Below, one piece after another: positions 33,246 through 46,900 of a stretch of DNA of 64,000 nucleotides. The stretch's first letter is position 1. Every line of letters begins with the position of its first letter. Position numbers and translations under genes: made by a program. The notes beneath the pieces were generated by a model that was not told the DNA's origin, ran no database searches, and was given only the letters and a program-made list of their open reading frames with translations. The stretch covers positions 3,519,953 through 3,583,952 of the forward strand of contig CM072155.1 in NCBI GenBank assembly GCA_036850595.1. Reading direction: 5' to 3'. This DNA is from Rhyacichthys aspro. Its lineage: Eukaryota > Chordata > Actinopteri > Gobiiformes > Rhyacichthyidae.

Positions 33246-35224
33246 ATGGAAACATTAATTTTTAAAGCTGCTTGCATCATTAATCAAATTAGCCGCTGAG
33301 ATTTTCTTTTCTGTGTTTTGATCGGATTTTGCTATGGACAGAGGCACAGAGGATAATACCTTTTAATACACTGAAAGACTACAGAGACTATTATGACATC
33401 ATCCAAAATGCATGAGAATGTTAATGGTGGAAGTAGCGGTCTGTTTCATTGATTTTAGTGAGGGAGCAAACTAAAACTTTTAAATAAGCTGGTTGTTGTG
33501 ACGAGAAACAAATATGATGCAATAATGCAAAACCTTAAGATACATCACTCTTCTGGGTTTAACACGTGTAAATATTAGACCACTGAATACTTATCCAGTA
33601 TCTTCTACCCACTCACTAACCGCACACAGATCTGGTAGTTGGTTTCCATCAAAGTTAATGTATTAAAATCTTTGATGAATGAACCTTAAGAGAACATTGA
33701 GAAACTATCAAGGTACACAATGTGTCTGTACTTGTCCAGCATAACAGAATTTCAGTGACTTTAGCATGTAGCCTTTAGCTTATATAACGCTAATTGCTCC
33801 AATAAAAAAACAGCAAAATATCAAACCAGTCGTTAATGTTCTCTACTCAGGCACTGGCCTTAAGCACTTGTAGTTGGTCAGTTGCCCTTTGCCAAAAACG
33901 ACGTGATATATGCATAATTAGCAATTTTTGGTGGCTAATGCTAACTCGTCCATTGCAAATATATTGCGTTCTGCTTATAGCTCTACTACCTGATTTTCCA
34001 TTTGCTGTCCCTGTCCCGGATTTCACACACATCCAAAAGCAGTCAAGGGACCTCTTCTGCTTCTCTTTTAATAAGTTGAAGTTTAGAGTTTAGCGTTAGC
34101 TTAGCTGCGACTTCAGCGCCAGGACGGCAACTATCTCCTCCTCGTTAATGTTTGCGTGATTGAAATGACAGTATTTATTGGCGTTTAATGTTGCCTCCCT
34201 ATTATGTATCAGCAGCTATCAAACTTCCTGAAACTTTATCTGACAAGCTGGTGTGAACCAATGGGAGCGCTCCTTTTTCAAGCATGCGACTTTGCAAGCA
34301 TGTGATTGGCCAAGGTTTTCCGTTCCTGAATAGAGGTTTTCATCTATTACAGTACCTTATAATAAACAGTAGATGGCATCATAAAGCCTGTTTTTTCACA
34401 AATAATTGCTTTTTTTCTAGAAGAAAAGATATCAGGTACAGTCTGTATCCAGTGGAGAGGGATCCAGGGGGGCAACAACAAGCATAATTCTATAATAAAG
34501 CAAAACGAAATTCGAAAATTACACTGTGCGCTTGCGTTCTTCGTACTTTGTGCTGGGGCCTTTTGAAATGACCTTGCTCTAATGGATGTGCCTATTGTCC
34601 GTACACCTTTTAGATGTACATACGGGAGCTGAAAAGGAGCAGTGGGGCAGACTGAAGTAGATGACACAAGCCTATAGTAAACTGCACTGCTGATGTAACA
34701 GTGCCGTGCACTCAAGGGCTCTCAGTGGCAAAAACCCAGGCCGAGTGGAGCCATATTGCAGCTAGAGTGGCGCTGGAGTCAAAAAGTGGAGCAGACAGTG
34801 CAGCAGACCATGGCTAACGCGATGTTAAAGATCTCAGTGGGACGTATACCGAGAAGCACTCTGGGCGTAGCTCTGACACAGTAGATCGTCAGCTGTGTCC
34901 CTGAAGCTGGAAGATCCACTGACACATTATGTACAGCCAGAAGGACATAATCAGGATGTGAGTAATGTAATGAGGCCTGATGGATGGAGTTCTGCTGAAA
35001 CCACTTCCTGTCACTGGCTCTGTTTGACAAGGAAACACTTCATCATGACACTTTAGTAGGCTGCAGTCTAGTTAAAATACATTTATTGGCTGCATTTAGA
35101 TGGATTACATTGAAGATGCACTGATATATTAACATAAGCTTAAGGCCCTAATATAGAAAGAATAATTAGATCAAGATGGATGTCGAGCTTAAAAATCCAA
35201 ATGAGAAAAAAAAGGACGGAGATT

Positions 35225-37730
35225 CTCGTTTTTAATAATTGCATTTTATTAATTGAAAACAAAACAAAAACAAATGCAAATTAAAAAAAAGAGCCAAAAA
35301 CAAACAAAACAAAAAAAACAGTATCATTAGGTAAGACGAGGCGAGAGACACTTAAATAAGAAGAGTTCCATGTTGGTGCGGACTGACGTGGATGAGGAGC
35401 TGAGGTTTCGAGGGGAGGGCTGGAGTATGTACACTGTTTCTCGCTGCAGGACTGGAAGGCCCCACGTCAAAGGGAGAGGGGACAAGAAAAAAACAAAAAC
35501 AAAACAAGAAAAAAACGTAGCAGGGCCGGAGACACTGAAAACACCAGAGAGAAAGGCACTATCCAGAGAGAAGACAAAAGCACGGTAAACAAAACACACA
35601 CTGGACCGGGATCTGGGGACGGTTTCGCCAAAGCACTTTAAACCGGACTACGACCAACTAGTTCAATTGTGATTTTGCTGCTTGTTACTATGGCAACAGT
35701 CGATTCTCAAAACTCAGGTGAACATTGACAGATAAACACATTCACTTGATGTACATTGAATTACAACACATTATTCAAGCCTATGTCCAAGATAGGAACA
35801 TTTTACCATTCTGTGATATTTTTGTTGAGGTTATTGTCCTGTCAGAACCTCAAATGGTCCTATTCCTGTTATTAATCATCTTATTAGCCACAAAAAAAGT
35901 AATTCTTGTACATAGACCTGCACTTGGTGTTGAAAGTAATGTGGCATGTATGTGTATCTCTGTTTCTGTGACGGCTAAATCATGCTTTTTATGAGCTATG
36001 TCCTTTTTGTTATTATTGGCAAGACTGAAATGAAGTTAACATGTTGCCAAAAAAAACCAAAAAAAAAAAACATTCAAAGTTTTCACTGAAAAGTAACATC
36101 CACAATTGTCTGTTTCCATTTTAAAAAGTGACCTAGAATGAGAATCAACAGCAAGACAGTACATTCTAAAAAGAGATTTTTGATGTGACGGTTCATCACA
36201 GATGTTTTTCTTCGGCAACCAATCCGGAAAGTGTTTCTATTATTTGTTCAAGTTTCAGCTGTTTTGCATTCCCTGACAACACTAGCACTTAAGAGAAAAC
36301 GCAAAAGTGATTTGAAAAGATAAATGTGTTATGTTATTTCTGTATTAGACCTAGTCCAGTCTAAAATTCTTTGGAAAACCAAGCCCAGAAGTGAAAGTCT
36401 GACGAGGAAAAAAAGTGCTTGACCACACGCCACATTAGACAAAAAAAGGAACATAAAATCTTTTACATTGTTTAAGCTGATCTCGACAATCTCTCAGTTT
36501 TGGGATCCGTGGATGTGTGCCACTGGTGAGAACACGATGAGTATCTGCCTCAGCCTGGCCCCAGGAGGAGAGCGTATGCATGCATGAATGGACGTAATGA
36601 CCTCTAGTGAGTAGGAACACTAACTACCTGTACATATCCTGGCTTCTGTGAATGAACACTGGGTTTCAGCATGTCGTTAGAGATCCCTTGCGTGCTTGTG
36701 TAGTTCAGTTCTCCGACCGTGCGTCCCTCATGTCTACAGATCAGTCAGCTACATTCACTGCCCGAGTAAAAATGGCTGCAATAAATACATTGGCTTTGGA
36801 AAAGGTGGCTGACTTGACACGGGGCTCTCACAGCGTTCATGGCTCTGGATTTGCCTCTTCTCTTCCTTGCTTTAAGCTTTCCTCCTGTCACCGAGGAGAA
36901 ACCTTTTTTCAAATGTATATTCTGACCCCTTTGAAATTTCATGCGGTACTATCTGAGAGCCCTCAGATAAATTCTAAAAATTGAAAGAAAAAAAAACAAA
37001 AACAAAAACAGGACAATTCAGCACATTGGAGAGCTACGAGGTCTTATCTAACAAAAGATTGAACATAATTTACAAATGGAAAAAAAATACAATTTGTGAT
37101 GAGAGGTAAAACAGACAAACACATACAAATATATAATATATATTTTTAAAAAATGGATTCTCTCTATAGTTGATTTCTTTATACAGCCGGTGGCCAATGA
37201 TCTCAGACATGGAAACTTGCGGTAAATGGCATCAGTTTTTTCCTCTTCTATTTTGTACACTTTTTTTAAAACCATTTCTTCTTTTTATGATATTTTTATG
37301 TGTTTTTTCTTTAAAAGAGAGTTAGGATTGCTTGGTAGGCGTTCTGTTTAGGTGATTAAAACATGCAGCAAAGGAAAGAAAGAAAAACAAAACAAAGGCA
37401 GAATGTTAAGAAGTGGAGGAGGAGTCTGAAGCAGGAGAATGGTTTGGTTCTCTTCATGGTTGGCGTATGCTTCTCTGTGATTTCCCTCAAAGACAGATGA
37501 GTCCTCGCCGGGCGTCCGCTGACGAGGGGGACATTCTCAGCACAAGTTCAGGTTGGTTTTTGCTCAGCTGCCGCCCACTCCCTATTTCTTTCACTGGTTT
37601 TCCTGTCTGCTTCTGTTTGTGTGGATGGAGTCGGAGGGTGGGGGGGCTCAGGAGATCTGGGGCGACGGTGATGAAGCTGATGAAGCTGATGAAGGTGGTG
37701 GCTGTCGTCAGTTGATGGTGTCGGCGCGGT
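35225..37730 (-). other. grb2: Probable grb2 3' UTR
   Basis: No open frame continues past the grb2 stop. A minus-strand AATAAA at about 35245-35250 would give a UTR of about 2.5 kb; another lies at about 35082-35087. Simple GATGAAGCT repeats occur near 37671-37695. The length is plausible for GRB2, but no transcript evidence is available. Confidence 0.35.
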
Positions 37731-37916
37731 TTACATGTTCCGGATGATAGGCGTGACGTAGTTGCGGGGGAACATGCCCGTCTGGCCGTGGCAGCCGCCC
37801 TTCCACCAGTTGGGGTCCGAGTTGTCCAGGACCTGGATGAAGTCGCCGCGTCGGAAACCCAGCTCCCCTTCCTCCTGCGGGTCGAAGTCGAAGAGCGCCT
37901 GCACGTATGTGGGGTG
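37731..37916 (-). CDS. grb2: grb2 last exon: C-terminal SH3 domain
   Basis: It codes for HPTYVQALFDFDPQEEGELG, FRRGDFIQVLDNSDPNWWKG and MFPRNYVTPIIRNM followed by TAA. The ALFDF, NWWK and FPRNY signatures of the C-SH3 are complete. Tyr of PTYV matches human Tyr160. Confidence 0.98.
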   Translation of the reverse strand, partial: HPTYVQALFDFDPQEEGELGFRRGDFIQVLDNSDPNWWKGGCHGQTGMFPRNYVTPIIRNM

Positions 37917-40900
37917 CTAAGGAAGAGCGGACGACAGGGGTTAGCAGTGGGACGAAATACATCACATTTTAAAATAGGGCAGTGCAATTGATCGAAATTT
38001 CCATTTCAATTTTAATTTTGCCTCCCAACGATCACAAAACCTAGGTAATCCTATGTACATTATTTTGGTCTAATTTTTTTCAGTTTTTTTTTTTTTTTCC
38101 GATCTATTGTATTTATAACTTATTTATTACTTGTTACCTGTTTTTTTTACGAGATTGTGGAAGTGAACTACATAATTGATCTTATTTATTTATCTTAATC
38201 ATGATTTCTTTTTATTTTGTAAGTGATTTATTTATACGGTTGGATATATTATTTAGTAATTGTGTAAAATAATCGTGCTTTCAATTATTACCAAAATAAT
38301 TGTGATTATGATTTTTTCCATAATCGAGCAGCTCTATTTTAAAATAATATTAGTGAACAAATCCATGATTTTTGAACAGTACAACGATACAATGTGGAGA
38401 AGAACAAAGAAATGGTAGTGTACCCTCCTCTCTTCACTGGGGGAGCACCTGTAGAGATGGTGTCTGCCTTTAAATACCTGGGTGTGCACATCTTAAATGA
38501 CACTGGACTATAACACTATCTGTATCATTAAAAAGGCCCACCAACGCCTGTACTTTCTGAGGAGGCTAAACAAGGCTGGACTCAGAGACACAGAGGTTAA
38601 ATCTGCTGCTGTCTCCCCTGAAGGATATTTAGTTTAGTGCAGGAGCAGAGCCACCTCAATCATGAAGGATCCTACAACATCAGCACATGAACTGTTCTCA
38701 CCCACTGCAGGCAGAAGGTTACCCAGCCTCGAAGTAAGAAAACAAGGCTATTGCGCAGCTTCTTCCCAGAAACTGTAAGACTGAGGAACTCTTTGTTGCC
38801 TCCACTAGGAACAAATTTTGTTTACTCACGTCTTGAATGAGGAAATGACAATAAAAATTTGTATCGTTGCATTTTATAAGAACTGGGTGCCAATCAGGAC
38901 AGCCTGTTATCATTTTCAACCACTAGATGGAGTGATAAGCTACTGCAGCACTCCGTCTTCTGCTGCCACAAACTGAAATGAAAACGCTGCCTTTCAATAA
39001 ACAGTACATGGAATGAACAGTGTTTGTAAGAATGAAACTTAAAATGGATTTATCTGAAACCAACAGATAAACTCAAGTTGTAAAGTAATGCTAAAGTAAT
39101 GCAAGTAATGCTGAAGAGGCACAAAAAACGACTTTTTCAAAATAAATGACTAATAAAAAAAAAAGAAGTACACTTACTTCATAGACTTTTTTCCAATACT
39201 AAAACATCCTAATGTTCTTTTTATCCTAGTTCTATATGAACAGACAAACATCACTTGGCAGTTGTCCTTATGAAATAACACTGCTGCTGCTAAACTTTGC
39301 TGCAGACTGAATGTCCCCTATTTCTGGGGGTAACATGAAAAAAAATCGTACTACAAATACCAGAACACTGATAACAGTATCTAATGTGTCTAAATTCAAG
39401 GTTTGGAAGTGCTTCAATGGGATTTAATGATAGATTTTACAGATGAACCATTTTATTTTCTGCCACCAAGTGTTACTTTTGCAGAGACGTGACTAAACAT
39501 GCCTTGAAGAGGCTCACTGTGCTCTAGTGATTTTAAACTGACAGCCACAGGACATGAAATGAACTGGCTGAAAACCTCTAGATAAAAATGTATTTAATTT
39601 GAGGGAAGGAAACTAATGCCTTTTATGTTCTGATGTTTTCACCTGTAAAGGAAATGTGGTCTAAGAGAGGACTTTATGTGACTCTGAAGATGCTGGAATA
39701 TTATTTACTTATTTAATCAAATGCATGTTACTTTATAAACTAGTTTGCTGACATTATGAGATTTAGATCAATATTTGTCTGACTGTGTGTTACTGCTAAA
39801 AGGGGTAGATAATATCAGGTTTGTCTTGTCTTGTCTCAGTTTCTTTTTCACCATGAAACATATTTTATTTTTCATATTTTAGTTTATTTTATGATGTGAA
39901 CAAAACAACGTGAAGTGAACTGCTGCTGAGATGTGCTGCAGTGTTACCTGGTGGACATGCTGCTGCTCTATGTCTCGCAGAAAGATCTGCTGGTTGCGGG
40001 AGACGGAGGTGGTCCGATGGTAGTCCACCAGCTCGTTGAGGGAGTTGAACTTGACCACCCACAGGAAGTACTTCCCAGCTCCGTCACGCAGGACCTTGAA
40101 GTGCTGGACATCATTTCCAAACCTGAACAACAAACCACAACAACATAGATCAGGAGTGGGCTTTTACAAATACCTCGACACTTATACAACCTGAAGGATA
40201 GAAAAATCTATACAGCCACTATAACGGCTGCACAATATATTTCTAATTTAGTGTTGGAGCAATATCTACAATCACAATATTTTTATCAACAAATAATTGC
40301 TTGTATCACAATAATGTTTTTGTATTCCATATGTTTCTAGGTTTTTAAAGTATCCCATTTTTGTCTTTGTGCTGAAAACATCAGATCGGGATTTCAGAAA
40401 ACGAAATAAGCCTACATTTTGAGAACTCCAAATGAAACTGGGATACTATGGCATGTCTACTACGCTGTATCCTATTTCTGACAGCTACCAGCAAGATGAG
40501 CATGTGCAAACTCAGAATTCTGCACAATAAAAAAAAACACGGGAGCGACTGGTGACTTTTATTAAGTAACAAAAAACTTAAGCTGTTCAGTTTGTTATTA
40601 TTCATTTAAAATCACTTGAGCGTCACTTGAACAGGACAATCAAATATCGCAGGCCATATCATTACTGCATAATGCAAATTTCAAATACAAACCACTAGCC
40701 ATTGTGTAATAAAGGCTTTGTGCCTTGGAGGGATACACATTGACTTTCTCTTTCTATCTATCAGACAAAACCTTTCATGTTTTACTGTGCCAAGAACTCT
40801 AACCCTTTTTCTACACCCTCTCACTCAGGTTTTCATGCAACGCTCCCGCCTACATTATTACTCTTGTAAGAGAAACATACAGGTTTAGGTTTACATGGTT

Positions 40901-43900
40901 TTGAATAAATGGTTATTACTCAGGCAAAGCTTTTCAAAAGCCCGAGGGTTGGTGAGACTCTTGGAGCCGTTTAGTCAAATCAGTTAGAGCACAGAGTGTT
41001 ATTAAAGCAGCACTGAGTAGTTTGGAGCACTCTGGTACTGTAAATGTATTTGTACTTAAAAAGCTGTTACTGGTCTATGATCTGCCCATTACAGACAATA
41101 CATATTTGTTGACAAGAAAAGGGTTGTAATGTATGGGTCTGGTTCCAAGAGAAAAAGACTGAGGATGCACTGTACTAAAGTGACCAAGTGTTTATCCCAG
41201 AATTTCACAATGACCTCCAGTTGTAAAATCAGGTGCTTTGACCATATACAGATTTTTTTCCCCACTAGGCTGGTGGAACTATGCCTGGTGATGCAGTAGA
41301 GTACTATCAAATTGAGGAAATATGTCTAGCAACTAGCATCACAGCTGACAGACCAGATGTCTGATGTGCATATGGTTTGTATTTATAATAGGAACTAAAT
41401 GTGCCATGATGTGTGGGACTAAAAAGTTCACATTGACAAAGGACACTGAGATAAATCAACATAGCATATGACTATAATAAGTTATTACGTAATATTATTC
41501 TGATTAGAGGACTCTGGAAAGAGTCATAAGAGAAAAAGAACGTAGCATCATGGATTACGCATGGCCTGACTGCAGCTTCTCCTTTCAAGACCGTTTAGGG
41601 GTGTAATGATACATTGATGTGCATTGATGTAAAAACCAATGATGGAATTGCATCAGTGCAAACACCAACATTTATGAAATACTGTATATATTTAACGCTA
41701 TATGCTAAAATGTGCTTTTATTTGTTTATTTTGGGAACAATATCCTGTTAATAATCGGTGTGCTGTGTTTGAGCTCTGAACTACTTCCGTACAAAATACA
41801 AACCTGACAAGTAACATTTAAAAAAAAATGTATTACCTCTGTAAAAACATGATCAACCAGGTAGTGAAAGTCTCAAATCATTTAGTAAAACCCTAGCTTG
41901 GAGTAAATTAATCTTTACAAGTTTGCCACAAAAATAAAAAACAAGACATTGAGCATTGTCTGTCAGCAAAAAAAAAAAAATCTTAAAAGTACAAATGACT
42001 TCAGAGGCAAACCAATCAGCAGAATGCAGCACAGACAGACAGTTCTGCAGAATAGGGAAGTTGTTGTTGACAAATGAGTCACATTCAACATGAGTGGAAA
42101 CTATGACCTTTAAAGAATCTCCACGCTGGTAAGATTAAATTAATGGAAAACTCAATTCTAAATTTGTGGTAGGGAACTCACTTGACAGACAGAGAGAAGT
42201 CCCCCGGTGCACTCTCGCTCTCCCTGATCAGAAAAGCGCCGTCGTGCCTCTGTTTGTTCAGCATCTCCTCTGCTTTGGCTCGAGGGATCTTACCGAAGAA
42301 CCACCTAGAAGAGGACACCATGACAACATTTATTTTTAGAGGTTTTCACAGTTTAACAGTTTGGTTTGTCAAAGGTGTAAAACAGAAGTGACACATCGGC
42401 GGCAGAGATAAAATCATAGCAAATGAAGAAACAAAAGCAAAGAGGGACATGTCCAAAAATGCAATGACAAAAAATGAAAGCGTACTTGGCCTTTTGAAAG
42501 AAACTAAATGGGTTAGGCATCTACAGATGTAGTTTAATTTCTGGTTTTGTTCCATTTCAGTTCTAAACTTGACTTTTTGTTGACTTTTGATTTGGGTTCT
42601 GTGGAGACTTTACTGCAGTTTTTCCAAGACGAACAAATAATGTCACACTAATGTGATTAGACACTACTCAAACCATATTTTGTGTGTGGTGTTCCATTTT
42701 GTTCAACTGTATACTACAACAGTTATGACACAAACGTTTAATACCTGCAAATTGTCACTTCATCATTTAAGCGCCACAATAAAGTGCTTCCTGGGTTTAT
42801 TTTGAACTCTGAGGGCATAAAGTAGACATGTACCAAATGATATTAGTGTTCTTCACTTCAGGTTAAGCTACTTACATAACTACTACCCCAAAACAAGTCC
42901 TTATATAGCACCTGCATCATTTTAAGGGAGAGAGATTCCAGTACATACTCTGCGTTTCCTACAGCACTTTTTAGTTAAGATGGCCATCGTGGCAATAATC
43001 AACTATGACCTTGTTTATTTACTTTGGGGCATTTGTGTTGAAGCCTAGATCAGTGGCAAGGTTTTAAAGGCATCTGTGGCAAATATATCAAGTGTATAGA
43101 TGACGTGTCTGTATGTAGAGTAACTTCCACCTTAACTGACAAACTTCCTGTGGGAACACTGCATGCTCATTATTATCATTATTATGCCAACATTTGGTCT
43201 AAGTCAGTAATGTCCTAACCAAGAAGCATTAGTGTACTGATGTTTTCATTCCATATAAATGTATAAAGCTGAAAATGCCATCAAGCACCGCAAGATATGT
43301 CAAAAAATACTAAATACAAATGATCATATAATCAAAAGAGTCAAACCTAACTTAATAAACAAGAAACTAGCTTTTAGGCAAAATTTCACACAAATTTCTG
43401 AAATTACTTTTTAAAAAGTTTCCTCACTTGTACCTATTAATTGAGCATGGTGTGTTAAAAGGGCCAATAATTGTGTATGTACTATGTTAAGTATGTAACT
43501 GTCACTTGTCTTACTTATCATGAAAAGGGTCTCTAAATTAAACTTCCATTTACTCTAACAACTGCTGTTTTACAAGATGGCAACACCTTCAAAACAAAAT
43601 TGATCCTATTCTGTGCTTAAAGTTGTCTAGTTATTTGTTAGCTATTTGTTGTGTGTGTGTGTTTTTTTTTAGGAATTTCCAGCAAAATAAGAACAAATGT
43701 CCAATAATGTCCCTGCATTCTTAACAAGCTGTAGCTGTGAAAAAGCTGCACATACAACATGGATTGAATTTAGCAACACAAAAGCTCCCAGAGACACCAA
43801 ACAGTGCTGGTGCTAAAAGTGGTGCAGTGTGGTGTGCAGAGCTGAGAGCAGCCAGTGACAGTGAGTGTGCTGTTGTAGCAGGTGCACCGATACAGAGCTG

Positions 43901-46900
43901 GTGTCAGAGGTCCCAGCCACACTCTCACTGTTCAGTCTGCACCGCTCACAAAGGAGTCTGCTGCAGCTTTACACTCACTACACATTCACGGCATGCCTGT
44001 GTGTGTCAGCTCTGAGCGGTAGTAGTAGTAGTAGTAGTAGTAGACGGGCTACCATATTTGGCATTGCTGGAAATAAGTGAAATCTAAGCAGACAGATCCT
44101 GAAAAAGCTAAAACAATAGTGAACAATTTTTTCAGTCTTCAAACTTACATTTTCAACATTTATTATAAAATGTTATAAAACATTATGAAATACTTACATA
44201 TGCTCAAAAAATGTGATCTTTCTGTAAATCTTAGTGTTTTCTGAGGGCTAATGTTTTGACAACTCAGGTTAACAGCAACTTAAAGCTAGCTGTGTAGCAT
44301 ATTGTTATATTAGCATATCATATTAAAAAGCCCTGTTGTTGACATTAGAAGGTTAGATGGTTTGACTAACTTTATAACTTTAATTTTAAAACTGATTGTT
44401 GTTATTGTTGCTGACGAGTAATGTTTTGGAGGCTGGAGACTAACAACTAGCAAAAACAGGAACCATCCTAAGGGCAAGTTACGTCATGTATACATGATTT
44501 CTCTGAAGCTAACATAAGAAAACCTTATTGTGTATGTACAGCCCTCAACCAGCCAGAGCTCAAAAATTTACCTTTAAGGAAAATATTTAAGCTTCGAAAG
44601 CAAACAGAAGAATTATGACTCGATAATACAAATACATTTGAGTAGACACTTCATAGGTCGTTTTACCCAATGTCTAGATGGAGGTATTTGTCAAGTCTGT
44701 CATAGTGTGCAAAAGATATTTTTGTATGTCCCTCTTTCACTTCCTTTTTGGACGCTTTTATTTTTATTTGGTGGCACGCACTCTGAGTCCACTTTTCAGA
44801 TGTCCTAACAGAAGGAAAAAGTGAGAACCACACAGATGGCTGGACAGAAGCAGAGGATATGCGACTGAAAGCTTTTTACTGGTTTTAATAATTTAGTCCT
44901 GTTGGCCTAAAAAGGAAATCTCAGACTCCTTTGCACACAGGTGAAAATGCATAATGAAATGGCAGTGTCTTAATAGTCTTTCTGTGTAGACCTGGCAGGA
45001 TACTGAGCCTGTGCCTGAGCCTTTAGTCTGGTTCCTTGTTGGATGAAAGAAATATTTCTTTCTTAACTCACAGTGTAAATAAACTGTTTATATTGACACT
45101 AAACACTTGAGCCTGCTTCCTCTGGCTCTCATTGAAGCAGTTGTCAAAGCAGCCCTTAGTTGTCAGCGATAACAATATATGATATTATATGTACCAAAAA
45201 TACCAAAATAGTGAAGTGGAGTTTAGTTTGAATTCACGGTGCGGAGTGCTTTCTTTAATGCCTTGTAATGTTAAGACCTAGTGTATATGATATATGTCAT
45301 ACTAGATAAGAGTCATCTTTTTCTGTCCAATGTTAGAAGTAGGACCACCATTTTGCTATTTTATGAAGGAGACAGAGATGGCTAAATTGTTGGATGAAAT
45401 GACTCCTTAGAGGACAAGAGCCAACAGTAAAATAAATCTGCTCCATATATAGTGCCTTCTGAGTGCAGGATACTTGTGGAAATTTCAGTAACTAAGGCTC
45501 CTACAAAACGGTTTGCTTGTGATTGGCAACATTTAATTGAATAAGTTATTTAAAAAACAAGTTTAGTGCAGAGGTGGGTAGAGTAGTCTAAATCTATACT
45601 TATATATAATAATATTACTAAGCAGTAGTCAAAGCTGTCAACAATAACAACGACATACAGTGAGAAGTATAGTGTTCAGTGAAAATACTCCTTAAGAACT
45701 GAGTTACTAAGTAAATACCACTACTGCCACCACTATGACAGCAACAGTTTAGCTAACTAGCCGTATCAGTACCACTTGATTGCTTAGGTTAGCAAGCAGC
45801 TAGCAGTAACTTTATGTTAGCCTTGTACAAAGTTACATCAAGAAAAAGATAAAATATTATAAGACTATACATTTAACACTACTCTGTAAATATTCCTGAA
45901 GACTAATACTTTTGTGGCTAACAGCTAACAAAAGAAAGCAAAAAAAAAGTAAGCAAGTCACATAATGTATACAACATGTCAAAGCAGATCCCTGTTGTTG
46001 ACATTTGGAAGATTAGATGGGGAGCTAATGCTCATAGCCATGGCTAACATAAGAAAATGAAGATTATTCCTAATTTTCTGTTAATTATTCCAGCTGTGTT
46101 CATTCAAATATGCTAACCACTACCACATCTACTACCACCAAACCACTACTATCACAGTTACTAATATTTTACTTTTTTTTTTTTTTTTACTATTACTCAA
46201 GGCCATCTTGCAATGAAACTATGCACAATGCTATTCAACATACAAATATTTTCCATAAAGTTACTCAAGTAAATGTACTTGAGTTGATGAAATAATACTA
46301 GCTGCTGGTTTGATGTGAATATTTTCTGTAACATTAGTCAACCAGTTACAGTTGAGGAACTGTTGTCAGGATGTGGAGCTTTTGGTAATGGGATGGAGAC
46401 CATGCTTTATACTAGAGATGCTCTGATCAGGATTTATGAGGCCGATCACCGATTACCGATCACCGAAATTGTGATCGGCCGATACCGATCACAGCCGATA
46501 CCGATCACATTAAATGTGTATTTAAGGGCTAAATTAAGAATGCTATAAACAAAAATGAACCACTGAATTAACCCGTTACCATTCCGTCACTTATTCATTT
46601 CTCGGTTTTAGACAACCTCTCGGTACACATGCAGCACATCGTTGGAAAGCTTAGATTCTTATCTTTTTAGTGATGTAAACCTTTCCTAGACACAACATCA
46701 ACATTACGAACACTTAAAGCTTCTTTCGAAAACAAACAAACAAATTGAAACCGAAACTTACTGGCGCTTCTCACCTCTGAAGTCTTCCTGCGGCTCAAAC
46801 ATACAAAACAATCCAACAAACATGGTCCTGTTCTGTTAGCAAGTGTTCAGAGAATCAAATACAGTAAAAATATCTACCTAACACATGTTATTGCACCCAC

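Larger units (their letters stand above)
29160..35220. other. bptf-grb2 intergenic region
   Basis: About 6 kb with no recognised protein gene; all open frames are short and unlike known families. It contains a three-copy repeat (30.5, 31.9 and 33.2 kb), a tRNA-SINE (31.64-31.79 kb), a possible hAT end (about 32.87-32.94 kb) and a segment at 33.73-33.89 kb that resembles the first 150 bases of the window. Confidence 0.6.

Noticed and set aside
35370..35588. Plus-strand open frame of 72 codons in the probable grb2 3' UTR
   Set aside because: No family similarity; it lies in Lys/Arg-biased A-rich sequence and is best explained by composition.
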